Shown: positions 24,401 through 34,006 of the stretch, piece after piece
Layout: each line of letters opens with the position of its first letter
Position numbering within the stretch: the first letter of the stretch is position 1
DNA from: Haberlea rhodopensis
Taxonomy: Eukaryota > Streptophyta > Magnoliopsida > Lamiales > Gesneriaceae
NCBI GenBank assembly: GCA_907163345.1
Contig: CAJQUN010000141.1
Span: 992,001 to 1,056,000, forward strand
Direction of reading: 5' to 3'
Length of the DNA: 64,000 nucleotides
The notes under the pieces: model-generated
Seen by the model: the letters and a program-made list of their open reading frames with translations, nothing else
Databases searched by the model: none
Told to the model about the DNA's origin: nothing
Made by a program: the position numbers and the translations under genes

Positions 24401-25329
24401 TATCTGCTAAGTTCTCTATGAAAGATTTGGGAGAAGCATCCTATGTGCTTGGCATAAGGATCTATAGGGATAGATCTAAGAGGATGCTGGGGCTCTCTCA
24501 ATCTATGTACATAAATACTGTGCTAAAAAGGTTTAGCATGGAACAGTCAAAAAGGGGATATCTTCCAACATGTCATGGTGTTCATCTCTCGAGGTCAATG
24601 AGCCCAAAGACTGATGAAGAGAGAGAAAAGATGGCATCAATAGCATATGCTTCGGCTGTTGGAAGCATAATGTATGCTATGATATGTACTAGGCCTGATG
24701 TGGCATATGCTCTTAGTGTAACGAGCAGATATCAGGCAGATCCCGGTGAAGGTCACTGGAAAGCTGTGAAAACAATCCTTAAGTACTTACGAAGAACTCA
24801 GGATATATTCATGGTTTTTGGATCCGAAAGTGGAGAGCTGAAACTTGAAGGCTACGTTGATGCTAGTTTTCAGTCAGACGTAGATGACTCTAAATCGATG
24901 TCCGGATTTGTATTTAGGCTTAATGGTGGTGCTGTCTCTTGGAAGAGTTCCAAGCAAGACACCACAGCGGATTCCACCACTGAAGCTGAATACATTGCAG
25001 CATCAGATGCAGCTAAAGAGGCAGTTTGGATGAGAAATTTCATCCAAGAGTTGGGTGTAATTTCCAGTGCAGTTGACCCAGTCTCTGTGTACTGTGACAA
25101 CAATGGAGCTATTGCACAAGCAAAAGAGCCAAGATCTCATCAAAAATCCAAACATATACTGAGAAAATACCACCTAATTCGAGAGATAGCTGGTAGAGGC
25201 GACATCCTTATCGAGAGAGTTGCTTCAACAGACAATGTGGCAGATCCACTGACGAAGCCTTTACCACGACTGGTGTTCGAGAGACATCTTGAGAAGATGG
25301 GCTTGAGGAACATGGGTAGTTGGCTTTAG
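21418..25329 (+). CDS. Ty1-copia Gag-Pol polyprotein, intact (1303 aa)
   Basis: The polyprotein supplies capsid, protease, integrase, reverse transcriptase and RNase H for retrotransposition. Domains in order: Gag (1-240); basic linker; zinc knuckle CFHCGKHGHWRRNC (250-263); protease with LDTGCGSHLC (D293); integrase HHCC zinc region starting HARLGH (H429) and catalytic core from SDVCGP (D490) through RSDRGGEYLS to GVAERRNRT; reverse transcriptase from about 810, with QMDVKTAFLNGDIDEEIYM, IYGLKQASRSWN and catalytic YVDD (974-977); RNase H from about 1140 with YVDASF (D1148) and TTEAEYIAASDA. No stop or frameshift was found, and Gag and Pol are in one frame, as usual for copia. Start chosen at the first ATG of the Gag domain, just after the polypyrimidine-like TATTTTTCAG. 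All catalytic residues I can check are present, so it could be active. Confidence 0.97.
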   Translation: MAKNPIASILDTNKLTGQNYNDWLRNLKIVLDSEKLTYVLTKLPPGKVPEGSTPDEIETVQKWKDDDLKTRCYMMASMSNELQRQHEHMNHAAEIHTHLQELYGEHTRSLRYSVVRDLFRAHMREGSSVQAHGLKMIGLIEKLASLDTILENELALDVILQSLPDSFKQFVVNFNMHKMECTLAELVNMLTTAEAAMKEEKPVLLINSSSKSKKSSWPKKRKDTGKRSQPAPQKKKTKGPTASINEEQKCFHCGKHGHWRRNCKEYQDQKRSGPGIFFVEVNVSISSASWVLDTGCGSHLCNNMQVMTRSSKLQNDEIFLRLVNGARVAATSIGKVNLALDSGFDLVLNDCLFVPDLIKNIISIPVLDREGFSFNISNGICHILKNGSIIGSGTLLNDLYDLKLADTPVCFQQMGKRKADNLSPANIWHARLGHISKGRMSKLMSEELFDSSDLDALTTCNSCLKGKMTKRPFGGHSERAKNLLDLIHSDVCGPLSVNARGGYSYFITFIDDYSRYGYVYLIRYKSEAFEKFREFRHEVEKQLGTSIKALRSDRGGEYLSTEFIDYLKENGILSQWTPPGTPQLNGVAERRNRTLLDMVRSMMSCTGLPMSFWGYALETACHLLNRAPSKAVTSTPYEIWSGKSPNYNYLKVWGCAAYVKQMVDDKLDMRSILCYFVGYPKETRGYYFYNLREQKVFVSRNATFLENEFLKNIDGKDMNLEVVQEPQMSTPMEASKISEPSIEPEVHAPRRSERVSRAPDRMNLLLESSQDIDHGYDPWTFKEAMSDIDSGHWQDAMKSEMDSMYSNKVWTLVDPPVGIVPIGCKWIYKRKLGVDGKVITYKARLVAKGYTQRQGVDYEETFSPVVMLKSIRILLAISAYYDYEIWQMDVKTAFLNGDIDEEIYMKQPEGFTSIGSEQKVCKLQRSIYGLKQASRSWNIRFDNTIKEFGFVKNPEEACVYKKVSGSAVTFVVLYVDDILLIGNDIGLMKSTKAWLSAKFSMKDLGEASYVLGIRIYRDRSKRMLGLSQSMYINTVLKRFSMEQSKRGYLPTCHGVHLSRSMSPKTDEEREKMASIAYASAVGSIMYAMICTRPDVAYALSVTSRYQADPGEGHWKAVKTILKYLRRTQDIFMVFGSESGELKLEGYVDASFQSDVDDSKSMSGFVFRLNGGAVSWKSSKQDTTADSTTEAEYIAASDAAKEAVWMRNFIQELGVISSAVDPVSVYCDNNGAIAQAKEPRSHQKSKHILRKYHLIREIAGRGDILIERVASTDNVADPLTKPLPRLVFERHLEKMGLRNMGSWL

Positions 25330-26680
25330 GAAATTATTATAGTCATAAATGATATCATTTGAATCAATAGTTGATTGATTGTATTTATAATCATATTGTG
25401 ACAGATCTTTGTTTGATTATTAATAAATGTGGCATTCTTCATCTATTTACCCATGTATCATGATGCATTGATGAAGTCCTTGAGATTGCTATAGTCCACA
25501 GAATGTGGTTACGCATATGATGGTGACCATGAAATACATTCTCGACTGCGATTTCTAAATGTTCCTGGTCGATGAGCCTTCGAGAATGGGATATCGATAT
25601 ATGCTCGTTAGAGACTGGTATTCATGATGTGTCTATTGTAGTGCGCCGCGTTTCATCGGCGTTGGCTTGGAGAAGTCAGCACACTTGAATAGGTGCTCAT
25701 TAGGAATGAGTTCACTGAACGACCCTACTCGGGATTCTATAAGTGGTTACCACTTGTCGAGTATAGAATTTCTAGTCATAGTTGTGCACCATTACTCCTC
25801 ATGACCCGAGGCGTCATTGAGGTCTTGATAGATAACTATGTACTTTGATTTAATGACTGATCACATGTGGGTCATAAAGTTGTTATTTTGGGTATGCAGT
25901 GATGATGTCAGAGACCTATGATTGTCGTTGGGGATTCACCACTGGTCTTGATGAACCAGGATGCCCTATGTGTTTTTCTGTATATGATTCAAGGAATCTC
26001 TGGCCAGAGTGGGTAGTGCTTGTGAAAAAAGAGTTTTTCATATACGCACACAATGAATCATATAACGTGAAACAAATGCATAGTTATTGAAATCATAAAG
26101 GGTCTCGATCAACCAATGCCCTTGATTCAATCGGGACATATTGAGTGAAAGGAATGTACTGCACGCTAACTATGGCTGACAGGTTCTCGTACGTTGCTAG
26201 TCATTTGTATCTAGGTCTTTGTGAAGCGCAGATGCTAGGCGCTACCCACGATCGGTAGGTTGTTGCTGGAATTATATTCCCGTCATTGTCTATTAAAGGA
26301 GTTTAATTGACAATGGGGCATTTAGGGTAAGCCCAAGAAGTTGTTTGACTTCTAAAATCACAAAGGTTGTGATCCTACTGCTATGATACACTTGAGCCTC
26401 ACTGGGTCACAATCAACCGGCCGCCGATCTATCGATGAGAATTGAGACTTAAAGGTTAAGTGCTCAAATTGAGTGATTTGGTATAAATGAATTTAATTTT
26501 TTGAAAGCTCCTCATTCTAGTGGAGTTTCTATATTTGAAAGTGTTTCATCTATAGAAAGTTCTAAAATTAAATCATTTGATATATTTATGTTTCATAATT
26601 ATGTACAATGGTTGTACATCAAGTTATTCAATTGGATTGACTTACTTGGATTATGATTTTATTGTTTTGTGTTGGCTTTT
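25330..26680 (+). other. Non-coding 3' region of the copia element
   Basis: About 1.35 kb separates the pol stop from the polypurine tract, longer than in most copia elements. No envelope-like or other frame of note is present (the longest, 25899-26090, is 63 codons without recognisable features). This stretch may hold RNA structure or be captured sequence; nothing decides between these. Confidence 0.6.
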
Positions 26681-26684
26681 GGGC

Positions 26685-26695
26685 AAGTGGGAGAT
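26685..26695 (+). promoter_or_regulatory. Polypurine tract of the copia element
   Basis: AAGTGGGAGAT ends directly at the 3' LTR start (TGTTAGCAT). This is the position where plus-strand synthesis is primed. Confidence 0.9.
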
Positions 26696-27070
26696 TGTTA
26701 GCATAAAATACCCAGCAAGCCAAACGTTGGCCCGATGGGCTTTATGAGCCCTAGCCCACTTAGCTGTCTCATGAACATTATAAATATAAGGTTCACTCTA
26801 GGGTTATAATCTTCCATTCAATACTCTCATAAGTCGTCATCACACTAGCACTGGTGTCGTGCTTGTAGATCTGGTCAGGTTGATTGGACTCGAGGATCAC
26901 CGCCGCAGATTGATTTCGCTGTTCATCGGTAATTCTTTTTTCGTGCATTTATATTGATGTTTGCATAATAATACATGAATCAGGCGTGATCGTCCGTCCC
27001 CGGGTCAGATCTGTTTACTGTTTATTTTCCGCTGCGTTTGGATCTGGCGCCGGGGTACGGAAACCCAACA
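26696..27070 (+). repeat. 3' LTR of the young copia element
   Basis: 375 bp, same as the 5' LTR except at 26985 and 26987. It is followed by the duplicated target site TGCTG (27071-27075). Confidence 0.97.
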
Positions 27071-27500
27071 TGCTGTGCCTAGCTCTTCGAAGATGACGAA
27101 CCTCCACAACCTGCACCAGATACCTCCGGTACCTTCACCCTCAAATCGCCGCCGCCATAATTCAAGCTTCCGAAAGTTATCTCGGGGTTCGACAGAGAGG
27201 GCACATAATACTCGCCAGAAATCAAGCTCCCACCAAAGCTACTCCCTCTAGGCTGCCTCTGTAACCCAGAAGGCGCAGGAAACACAGTCGTTCCGAACCG
27301 GTTCTGCAGTGGCTGCGCTTGAATCAATCACTGATCAATTGTATCCCAATCAAATGAAGTTCTTTCCATCTTCAGTATATCCTTTTCTCCAGAGTGAGGC
27401 TTGTAGTAAGACGACTACAACAAAATTATTCCACCACCTGTGGCTGATGTCGGCGGTTGGTACAGTGGCTCGTCGAGAATTTGTCTTTAAGAGAGTGTGA
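27071..27500 (-). pseudogene. Unrecognised host coding-like fragment, split by the copia insertion
   Basis: On the minus strand a coding-like frame runs from about 27490 to a TAG at about 27090, through KMERTSFDWDTIDQ, one in-frame TGA, then LIQAQPLQNRFGTTVFPAP and a serine-rich end (GAGCGGSSSSKS). The copia element lies just past this end; the pre-insertion sequence continued into 18843-18952. I do not recognise the protein. Coherent residues on both sides of the TGA suggest a once-functional exon with a nonsense change, or a splice site I cannot place. It could be an old pseudogene rather than a gene disrupted by this insertion. Confidence 0.4.
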
Positions 27501-27776
27501 TTCGATCATCTACCAGGCATTCCCGTGGTGGAATTTCTATAAAAGGTTTAAAGCCATTGATAATTTCGGGGCAGGGTTTTAAGCAGCCACTAGACTATGA
27601 GATTTATGATTTCGTGTTTTGTGGAGGTGGAGTTGTGGAGAAATCGGTGAGGCTGGGTTATTTTGTGGCGGAGATTGGACTGACGATGAACCATGTGGTT
27701 ACCCACACGACAGCAAATGATGCCATACAGTTTTGAATCATTTCTTAACTTGTCCATTCTTTTAAACTGGTGAAGA
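27497..27776. other. Short unassigned spacer with a weak plus-strand frame
   Basis: A 79-codon plus-strand frame (27497-27736, opening with a non-ATG codon) includes LDYEIYDFVFCGGG. It overlaps nothing I can recognise and may be part of the same gene relic or chance. Confidence 0.2.
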
Positions 27777-28290
27777 GTAGGAATGGGAATAAGGTTACTT
27801 TGTATCGCAATAGGTTTTGATTAGGAATGGGAACAAGGTTACTTTTGAGGAGCCTAACCCATTTGCCAATGATGGAGAAGAGGTGGCATCTGTTGCCTAT
27901 AGGTACAAGAGGTGAAAATTGGATGATGATATGTGTCTTGTCTCCAGGTGTGAAGTGAATAGTGTGATGGATATGAAAACCAGAGGCCGTTTTTGACCGT
28001 TAATGCATTGAACGTGTTTGATCCTAAGTATTCGGGAGTGGACTGGAGGCATAAGCTGGAGACATAGAGAGGTGCAGTGTTGGCTACCGAGTTGAAGAAC
28101 AATACAAATAAGAAGGCAAAATGGACTGCACAGGCTCTGTTGGCAGGTGCTGATGTGATGAAACATGGGTATGTGTCGAGGGTTCACCAAACATATGTAA
28201 TATTGATGGTGGTGGGGTACAAACCCCGAGATTTTGGAGCGCAGATTAATTTGAATACTTCATATATGTCGGGTATTGTGAAGAGTATTA
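27777..28290 (+). pseudogene. eIF3d (translation initiation factor 3 subunit D) pseudogene fragment
   Basis: Recognisable middle part of eIF3d, the eIF3 subunit able to bind mRNA caps. Visible pieces in order: GNKVTFEEPNPFANDGEEVA, SVAYRYKR, KLDDDM, SRCEVNSVMD, then FDPKYSGVDWRHKLET, RGAVLATELKNN, KWTAQALLAGADVMK, HGYVSRVH, VGYKPRDFGAQINLNTS and GIVKSIKC. Damage: TGG to TGA in KR(W)KL, CAG to TAG in ET(Q)RG, a frameshift near 27985-27990, loss of about six residues after SRVH, and a small duplication near 27780-27835. No introns lie between the pieces, which fits a processed (reverse-transcribed) copy. The right end is cut where LTR sequence starts. The domain order is seen; the family call is from memory of the protein. 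Confidence 0.85.
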
Positions 28291-28929
28291 AATGCGGTTT
28301 TGTGACTCACGGGGATTTTAAATCCTGTTTTTGGAGTCGTTGGATCCAAGGGATGAGATCGTATTCTCATCGTGGTGATAACCTTGGAATTTGGTTTTTG
28401 GTGGAATCTGGGGTCCGAAGTACTTTGTACTGTGGCTGGTAATAGGAATTGAGGTTAGAGATGATTTTTGAAAACAGATGATATTTAATAAATCATGATG
28501 TATTTGTGGAGGAGTCGGTATTTTGGAGCTTTGGAGTTACATATACCAAATAGACTCGGTATCACTTCCCTCTCTCCTCTCCCTCACCCCAAACCCTTCC
28601 CTCTTCTCCTCTTGGAACAAATCGATGGGGCTCGTCTTGGGAGCCCGATTTCTTGAAGAAAGGCTGGTAATCTTATTCTCCTCACCTTTAGCTTCGATTT
28701 GATTATAGTTTTGTGCTAAATGGTTGAGTTTTGGGTTGGATTTGAGATTTGGGAGTTTTGGTTAAAAATCTAATGTTGATTTTAGTGTTTTTATTGAGTT
28801 TAAATGGTGTATTGGGGGTGTTGAGGAAGTTGGGGGTGTTGGTTTTGAGTTTGGGTGTCAAAAACACCATGGAAGCTCGAATTTCTTGGAAAATCGCAGG
28901 TCACGATCGATCGCCGGGGAGGGCCGATC
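28291..28929 (+). mobile_element. 5'-truncated family A LTR fragment
   Basis: The sequence from CACGGGGATTTTAAATCCTG onward matches LTR A1 (from about 853) and LTR A2 (from about 29024). The first 80-90 bp of the LTR are missing at the eIF3d junction. It ends in the first palindrome copy (CGATCGATCGCC, 28905-28916), where LTR A2 begins. TATA-like sequence ACATATACC is near 28547. Confidence 0.75.
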
Positions 28930-29258
28930 TGTGATACCCGGGAATTATTGGTACTAATCCCGGTGTGATAATAATCCTTAATGGATTATATCTGTGGTGA
29001 TCATGTTTTAATTGTGGTCTTGGGACTCCCGGTGATTTTAAATCCTGTTTTTGGAGTCGTTGGATCCAATGGATGAGATTGTATTCTCGTCGTGGTGATA
29101 ACCTTGGAATTTGGTTTTTTGTGGAATCTGCGGTCCGGAGTACTTTGTACTGGGGTTGGTGATGGAATTTGAGTTGGAGATATAATTATTGAAAACAGAT
29201 GATTTTTATTGAATCATGATGTAGTTGTGGAAGTATTGGTATTTTGGAGCCTGAGTGC

Positions 29259-29266
29259 TATATATA
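29259..29266 (+). promoter_or_regulatory. TATA box of LTR A2
   Basis: TATATATA followed by ACCAAGTGGACTCGG and a CT-rich leader, matching 1084 in A1. The palindrome array begins 400 bp downstream. Confidence 0.5.
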
Positions 29267-29659
29267 CCAAGTGGACTCGGTTTTCCGTCATTATACGGAA
29301 TCATCTCCCTCTCTCCTCTCCCTCACGCCTCTTTCCCCTCACCCCAAACCCTTCCCCTCTTCTCCTCTTGGAACAAATCGATGGGGGATCGTCTTGGGAG
29401 CTCGATTTCTTGAAGAAATGCTGGTAATCTTCTTCTCCTCACATTTAGCTTCGATTTGATTATGGTTTTGTGCTAAATGGTTGAGTTTTGGGTTGGTTTT
29501 GAATTTGGGGGTTTTGGGTTAAAATCTAAAATGTTGATTTTAGTGATTTTATTGAGTTTAAATGATGTATTGGGGGTGTTGAGGAAGTTAGGGGTGTTGG
29601 TTTTGAGTATGGGTGTGAAAAACACCATGGAAGCTCGAATTTTTCGGAAAATCGCAGGT

Positions 29660-29871
29660 GGCGATTGATCGCCGAGGAGGGGCGATCGATCGCGACGTGC
29701 AGTTCAATTTTTGATGGCGATGAACAGTGCAGGCGATCGATCGCGAGCATGTTGGCGATCGATCGCGAGCATGTTGGCGATCGATCGTGAGGGGTGGCGA
29801 TCGATCGCGTCTAGGAGATTTTGCCCACTGGACAGGGCGATCGATCACGCTAGATGAGGCGATCGATCGCC
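29660..29871. repeat. Palindrome array in LTR A2 (8 copies)
   Basis: Eight copies of GGCGATCGATCGCC or close variants. Several end in GCGATCGATCGCGA, shifting the palindrome but keeping CGATCGATCG. Two adjacent copies share the identical spacer GAGCATGTT (29745-29775), a local duplication. Same position relative to the TATA box as in A1. Confidence 0.9.
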
Positions 29872-30545
29872 GCCCGTAAGGTTTTATTTTTGAAATTTTG
29901 GAAAAATTGTCAGTATTTTGAAATCGAGGTTTAAGTGGCCCGTCTCCGGGGCAATGTCTACATTCCAATGGGAATGTTATACTTTTAAAATGGATTGGTT
30001 GGAGCCAAAGTGAAGTAAACGGAATTCTCGGTTAGGTGTTTGGCTATCTTTTGAACATATAAAATGGAATATATTGGGTATTATGCATGCTTAGCCGCGG
30101 GGCTTTTATTTTTGGTAATCGTCATGGATGGACGATAGATGAACGTGCTTGGGCACGTGATTGCATGCCTATGTTTAATTGGGAGTTATTTGCATGGTAG
30201 CACTTAACTCATCGGGTCGTGTGACTCAGGCAAAGTTGGACTCGAACTACGAAATAACGTACGAGCATAGCCCTTTAATATAATTGCAATTGTTGAGTGC
30301 TTGGTACACTGTATTGCAATGAATGTATATGGAAATGCATGATACATGGTATTAGCAATAAAAGAACATTGAAATGCATGGTTGATGGTATTTGCTACAA
30401 ATGTATATATGTGCATTGGGAATTATATGGTGCCGCTTTTGAGCGAGCAATGAATGGGATGTTGTCACCTTTGAGCGAACATCGGCTACGATGCCACTGC
30501 TGTTGAGCATGCGTGAGAATGAAATGCCACTATTATATAAAATTG

Positions 30546-31011
30546 CAGAGTAATTAAACATAAATGATTAAAATTGAAATCATAAGGATGTATAATGCAG
30601 AGTAATGAAAGTTAAATGACCAAAATATATTTTTCTCGATATTTTTAAAAATTTAATGACTAACAATATTAAATTAAAATATTTAAAGTCCAAAATTATT
30701 AGAGTGTTTTGGATTACTTATTAAAGCATTTCTATCTTGCTTTTAATTAATTTATTATAAAATTATCACAACTCAACTTACTTCTTAATTTCTATTTTTA
30801 CTTGTTTTTTTTAATAAAAATCTAATTTTTTAATAAAAATATAATATCAAAATTTACCCCCTTCTTTTTATCAGAAAAACACATAAATATTTCATGTTTG
30901 GGTTTTCGCGAGGTAGTCTTGGCGAAAAAGGTATTCCATGATTATATTAGTCTTTTACGAACTAGGGGACCGATTTATTTATTTTTAATTTCCCAATTAT
31001 AATCGGAAGCA
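30546..31011. other. AT-rich region upstream of the snapin-like gene
   Basis: Very AT-rich, with no coding frame. It presumably holds the promoter of the gene starting at 31012; no unambiguous TATA box can be picked. Confidence 0.4.
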
Positions 31012-32978
31012 ATGTCGGATGGAACCCTAGATGATCATTCGACCGGGACCGCCATCAACCCCGGCGATGAACGCGAATATCCTGGCAATTCAGCCTCCAC
31101 AAGTTGCTCAAATTCTTCGGTTGCGGATAGTTTGAATCTTTTGATTTCTTCTGTAATTACAGGTTTCGATTGCACAGCCGAAGCCACCTCCAGAAGCCAA
31201 GATCAACTCTCGTCTGCTCTCGATCGCCTCACTGGAGGTTATTAACTAGTTTTTTTTTTTTTTTTCACTTTTTCCATTTTGTACGTTTGTTGAAAACACT
31301 CTGGACAATTTGGATTTATCTAGTGCTTCGATTGGTGCTTATAAAATTTGAAAAAAGAGATATTTATTCTCGTTAGTGGTAATTGTATAACAATTCGTGA
31401 CCTGTTTAACTTTTGGACACAGTTTATTAGACTACTTTTTATTTTATATTTTCTCCAGAGCTGGATAATTTACTGGAAGATGCACCATCAACCTTTATTA
31501 TGCAACATTCAGCTAGGATTTCTGGTGTTAGGAAAAGGGTCAGATCATTAAATTCAGTTTTAAAGTCTATCCAACAGCGGATTGACAATATGGATCGAAT
31601 GATATCAGCTGGATTGATGCGCGGTATACTTCCAGCCTTTCTTATTCTCTCAATTTTGTCCATTTTATGAAGTGGATTGGTAGTAAGACATATTAACTAT
31701 AAACTGATGTGCAAGTGCAACTGAACATAACTAACTTAATAAACCAGTTATTTGAATTCAAAATTTCACACTTAAGTTTAGCTTGATTTCGAAATTATTT
31801 GAACTTTGAAGCCAATTTTTTTGTTCGTTCGGTCGCAAGTGCTAACTAATACAAGTCAAGCTCTAATTCGAGAGGAGGATGAGCTCAAAATTGTTCATTT
31901 TTTAATGTCCGTCTCTACTACAGTTGAACTGGAGGTTCAATTATAAAATATGACTTTTTGTTGCACTCTTAATTTTAGCTGCCTCTTTGTTAGCATGCAA
32001 TAGTTAATATATGAAATCAGTTATGTACTCCAAAGTATAAGATTATACTACTGTTTTATTTCAGTTGTGCAAATTATCTACCTGTCAAACTTAAACAATA
32101 CTTATTTGTTACTTCTCGTCTCGGTGAGATGGGCTAGGAGAGGGGAGTGAGGGTTAGCGAAGGGGAGGAGATGGATGGTAGTACCGGTTAAAAATGACAA
32201 CATATGCTAATGTTAACAAGTTGTCACAGCAGCATATGGAGTGTATGAATCTTGAAAAAATTGGTGATAGTTGTCGTCTAAGAAATTTGGTTAGGTGTTT
32301 TTCATATATATTTACACTTTGTGTTAATCATGGCAACATAAAGGTGCATTTGAGTTTGTGGTTGATTGCAAAAATGGTAGTGTTTCATGTGGTGAAGTGT
32401 GGTCTTTTCGCCGTGAATTGCATAATTCGCATGCATTGCTGCATTCCTCTTCTGTGCTTATAGTGATTGATGATTTAAGAGCTCTATGTTGCCGTTCCAT
32501 TTGATCCTGTTCCCTGGTTATTTCAGTTAACTGATTAACTTCTTCAAACTTTTGAAGTTGTTTCTTAAAAACACTGGATTATGATATGAAAATTTTCCTC
32601 GAGAAATCAGCTTTTGGATATCCAGAGATTGTTTTGTTGTAGGATGTGCCATGTTTGTAGATTAACGGGTTACTTTCATGAATGCTTTCTTATGCGAACC
32701 CATAAATTTAAGTGAGGGGGTGACTTAGTGTATTTGGTTAATCTACATGTTTAAGAAAATATACAATGAAAATTTTATTGCTTTCATCTAAGAAAAACCA
32801 ACCGCGCTAACCTCTTATCTACCCTTGGGTACCTCTGATTCTATTGTTTTTTCTTGGTTTGTATTTTACTGTTGTGATAAAGTCTTCTATAAGCTTATTC
32901 AAAGATGCCTACGAGCAATGTTATGTATGTCTTGTAATTGCAGATAAATTGGTGTCACAAAGCGGTGGACAACATTAA
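31012..32978 (+). CDS. Small coiled-coil protein, snapin/BLOC-1-subunit-like (141 aa, 3 exons)
   Basis: Exons inferred from the sequence: 31012-31237, 31459-31623, 32944-32978, with GT-AG introns of 221 and 1320 bp and frame kept across both joins. Residues 1-45 are polar and low complexity. From about 45 a helical region follows: SLNLLISSVITGF, SQDQLSSALDRLTGELDNLL, then HSARISGVRKRVRSLNSVLK and IQQRIDNMDRMISAGL, and a short tail ending SQSGGQH. Heptad-like spacing of L/I/V is typical of the short subunits of BLOC-1/BORC, which act in endosomal sorting; snapin has the same length (about 136) and an Arg-rich second helix. The family call is by resemblance only. The last exon codes for just 11 residues, so an alternative is read-through of exon 2 to a stop near 31668. 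Confidence 0.6.
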
Positions 32979-33537
32979 CGTGCTCAACGGTACATCTTCA
33001 GTTACCTTTTCCATTTGATGCACATATAATAATTTTCTGCATCTCAGCAAACACTACATGTAGTCAAAATGAGAGACAGCATAACAATTCAGCTGACAAG
33101 AATGCGATGTAAGAGTGGAGATTTCATCATGTTACTCATGTATATGACTCCCTGCAATCTTGTTTTGTTTTTGTTGTTTAAAGAGCAACGGGTTAACTCG
33201 ATATACAACTATACCATTAGAAAATCTATAACCAACATGACTATGATTTCCCATCGATAGTACAATCATCCATACAATTAGTATGAAATCAATATTATTT
33301 GCAGCTTATCATTTTTCTACCGAAGGTAAACAATATGTTGAATACACAATTTGATTTAAAAAAATAGTTCATACATCACAATTTTCGATCTATCGTATAC
33401 CTCTTGTTTAAATTCTAGATAGGTAGATATGTAAGACCTTTAAGCCAAAATTATTCTTAAAGCAAATTAATAACCAAATAAGCCATTAATAATGTACAAT
33501 ACAATATCAAGGAAAAATATCAAAATACTTAATTAAA
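32979..33537. other. Spacer without recognised features
   Basis: 3' flank of the snapin-like gene and AT-rich spacer. No coding frame or repeat that I can support. Confidence 0.4.
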
Positions 33538-34006
33538 GGGATGCTACCCATTTTAGTCTCTGTAGTATAGGAGATTCCCCGGTTCGGTTTTTTTTTTTTT
33601 TTGTCTTGTACCGAATGGTCTTTGATGTTATAACATTTGACCCGATTTAATCCTCGCCATTACTAATATGTTAATGACTCACAACTTTGGTCATGTGAGA
33701 GGTCCATGTCTGATATTTTATCCCCAATTTAGTATATCAATAACCTAACTTCACTCTAGGTACAACCATGCAAGTGCAGTGGAAGAGGTCGCATATGAAA
33801 GGAAAAATGAGCGTGAAATTAGGTTAAGGCGTAAGGGGGAATATCAGGGAGAGTGAAATGAAGTGAATTTTGTCTCCGATACACTAATTTGGGGACTAAA
33901 TCGGGTCAAAGATCGTAACATGAGGAACCATTTTTTTACGAGACAAACAAGAGAGACCAAACTTGTAAAACCCCTAGACTATATGGACTAAAATGGGTAT
34001 TATCCC
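33538..34006. mobile_element. MITE-like DNA element with long terminal inverted repeats (469 bp)
   Basis: The left end starts GGGATGCTACCCATTTTAGTC. The right end, read on the other strand, starts GGGATAATACCCATTTTAGTC. The match continues, imperfectly, for about 100 bp on each side and includes TTTGACCCGATTTA(A/G)TCC. There is no coding capacity. Flanks share AATTAA (TTAATTAAA left, CTCAATTAAT right), compatible with a duplicated target of uncertain length. Long inverted ends are seen in Mutator-type and some other MITEs. Confidence 0.75.

Larger units (their letters stand above)
18953..27070 (+). mobile_element. Complete young Ty1-copia retrotransposon (8118 bp)
   Basis: All parts of an autonomous copia element are present: 5' LTR (18953-19327), primer-binding site, a long leader, one uninterrupted gag-pol frame (21418-25329), a long 3' non-coding region, a polypurine tract and a 3' LTR (26696-27070). 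The two 375-bp LTRs differ only at 19242 (G; C in the 3' copy) and 19244 (C; T). The 5-bp duplication TGCTG flanks it. Gag sequence style (LDTNKLTGQNYNDWLRNLK) and layout suggest the Tork/Angela branch; this is recognition only. Two differences in 375 bp point to a recent insertion. It landed in host DNA that resembles a coding gene. Confidence 0.97.
28930..30545 (+). mobile_element. Family A LTR (A2), 3' end eroded
   Basis: It begins TGTGATACCCGGGAATTATT, the family A start. It matches A1 in order: cold-start block, GTACTTTGTACTGG, TATA (29259), CT-rich leader, palindrome array, GGCACGTGATTGCATGC, and ACGTACGAGCATAGCC. No polypurine tract or PBS flanks it, so it is a solo or fragmentary LTR inserted into the fragment on its left. 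Homology fades near 30545 and no terminal GGTCCTTACA is found, so its 3' end is missing. Confidence 0.7.

Noticed and set aside
25899..26090. Possible extra gene (envelope-like) after copia pol
   Set aside because: Only 63 codons, no signal peptide, membrane segment or known motif.
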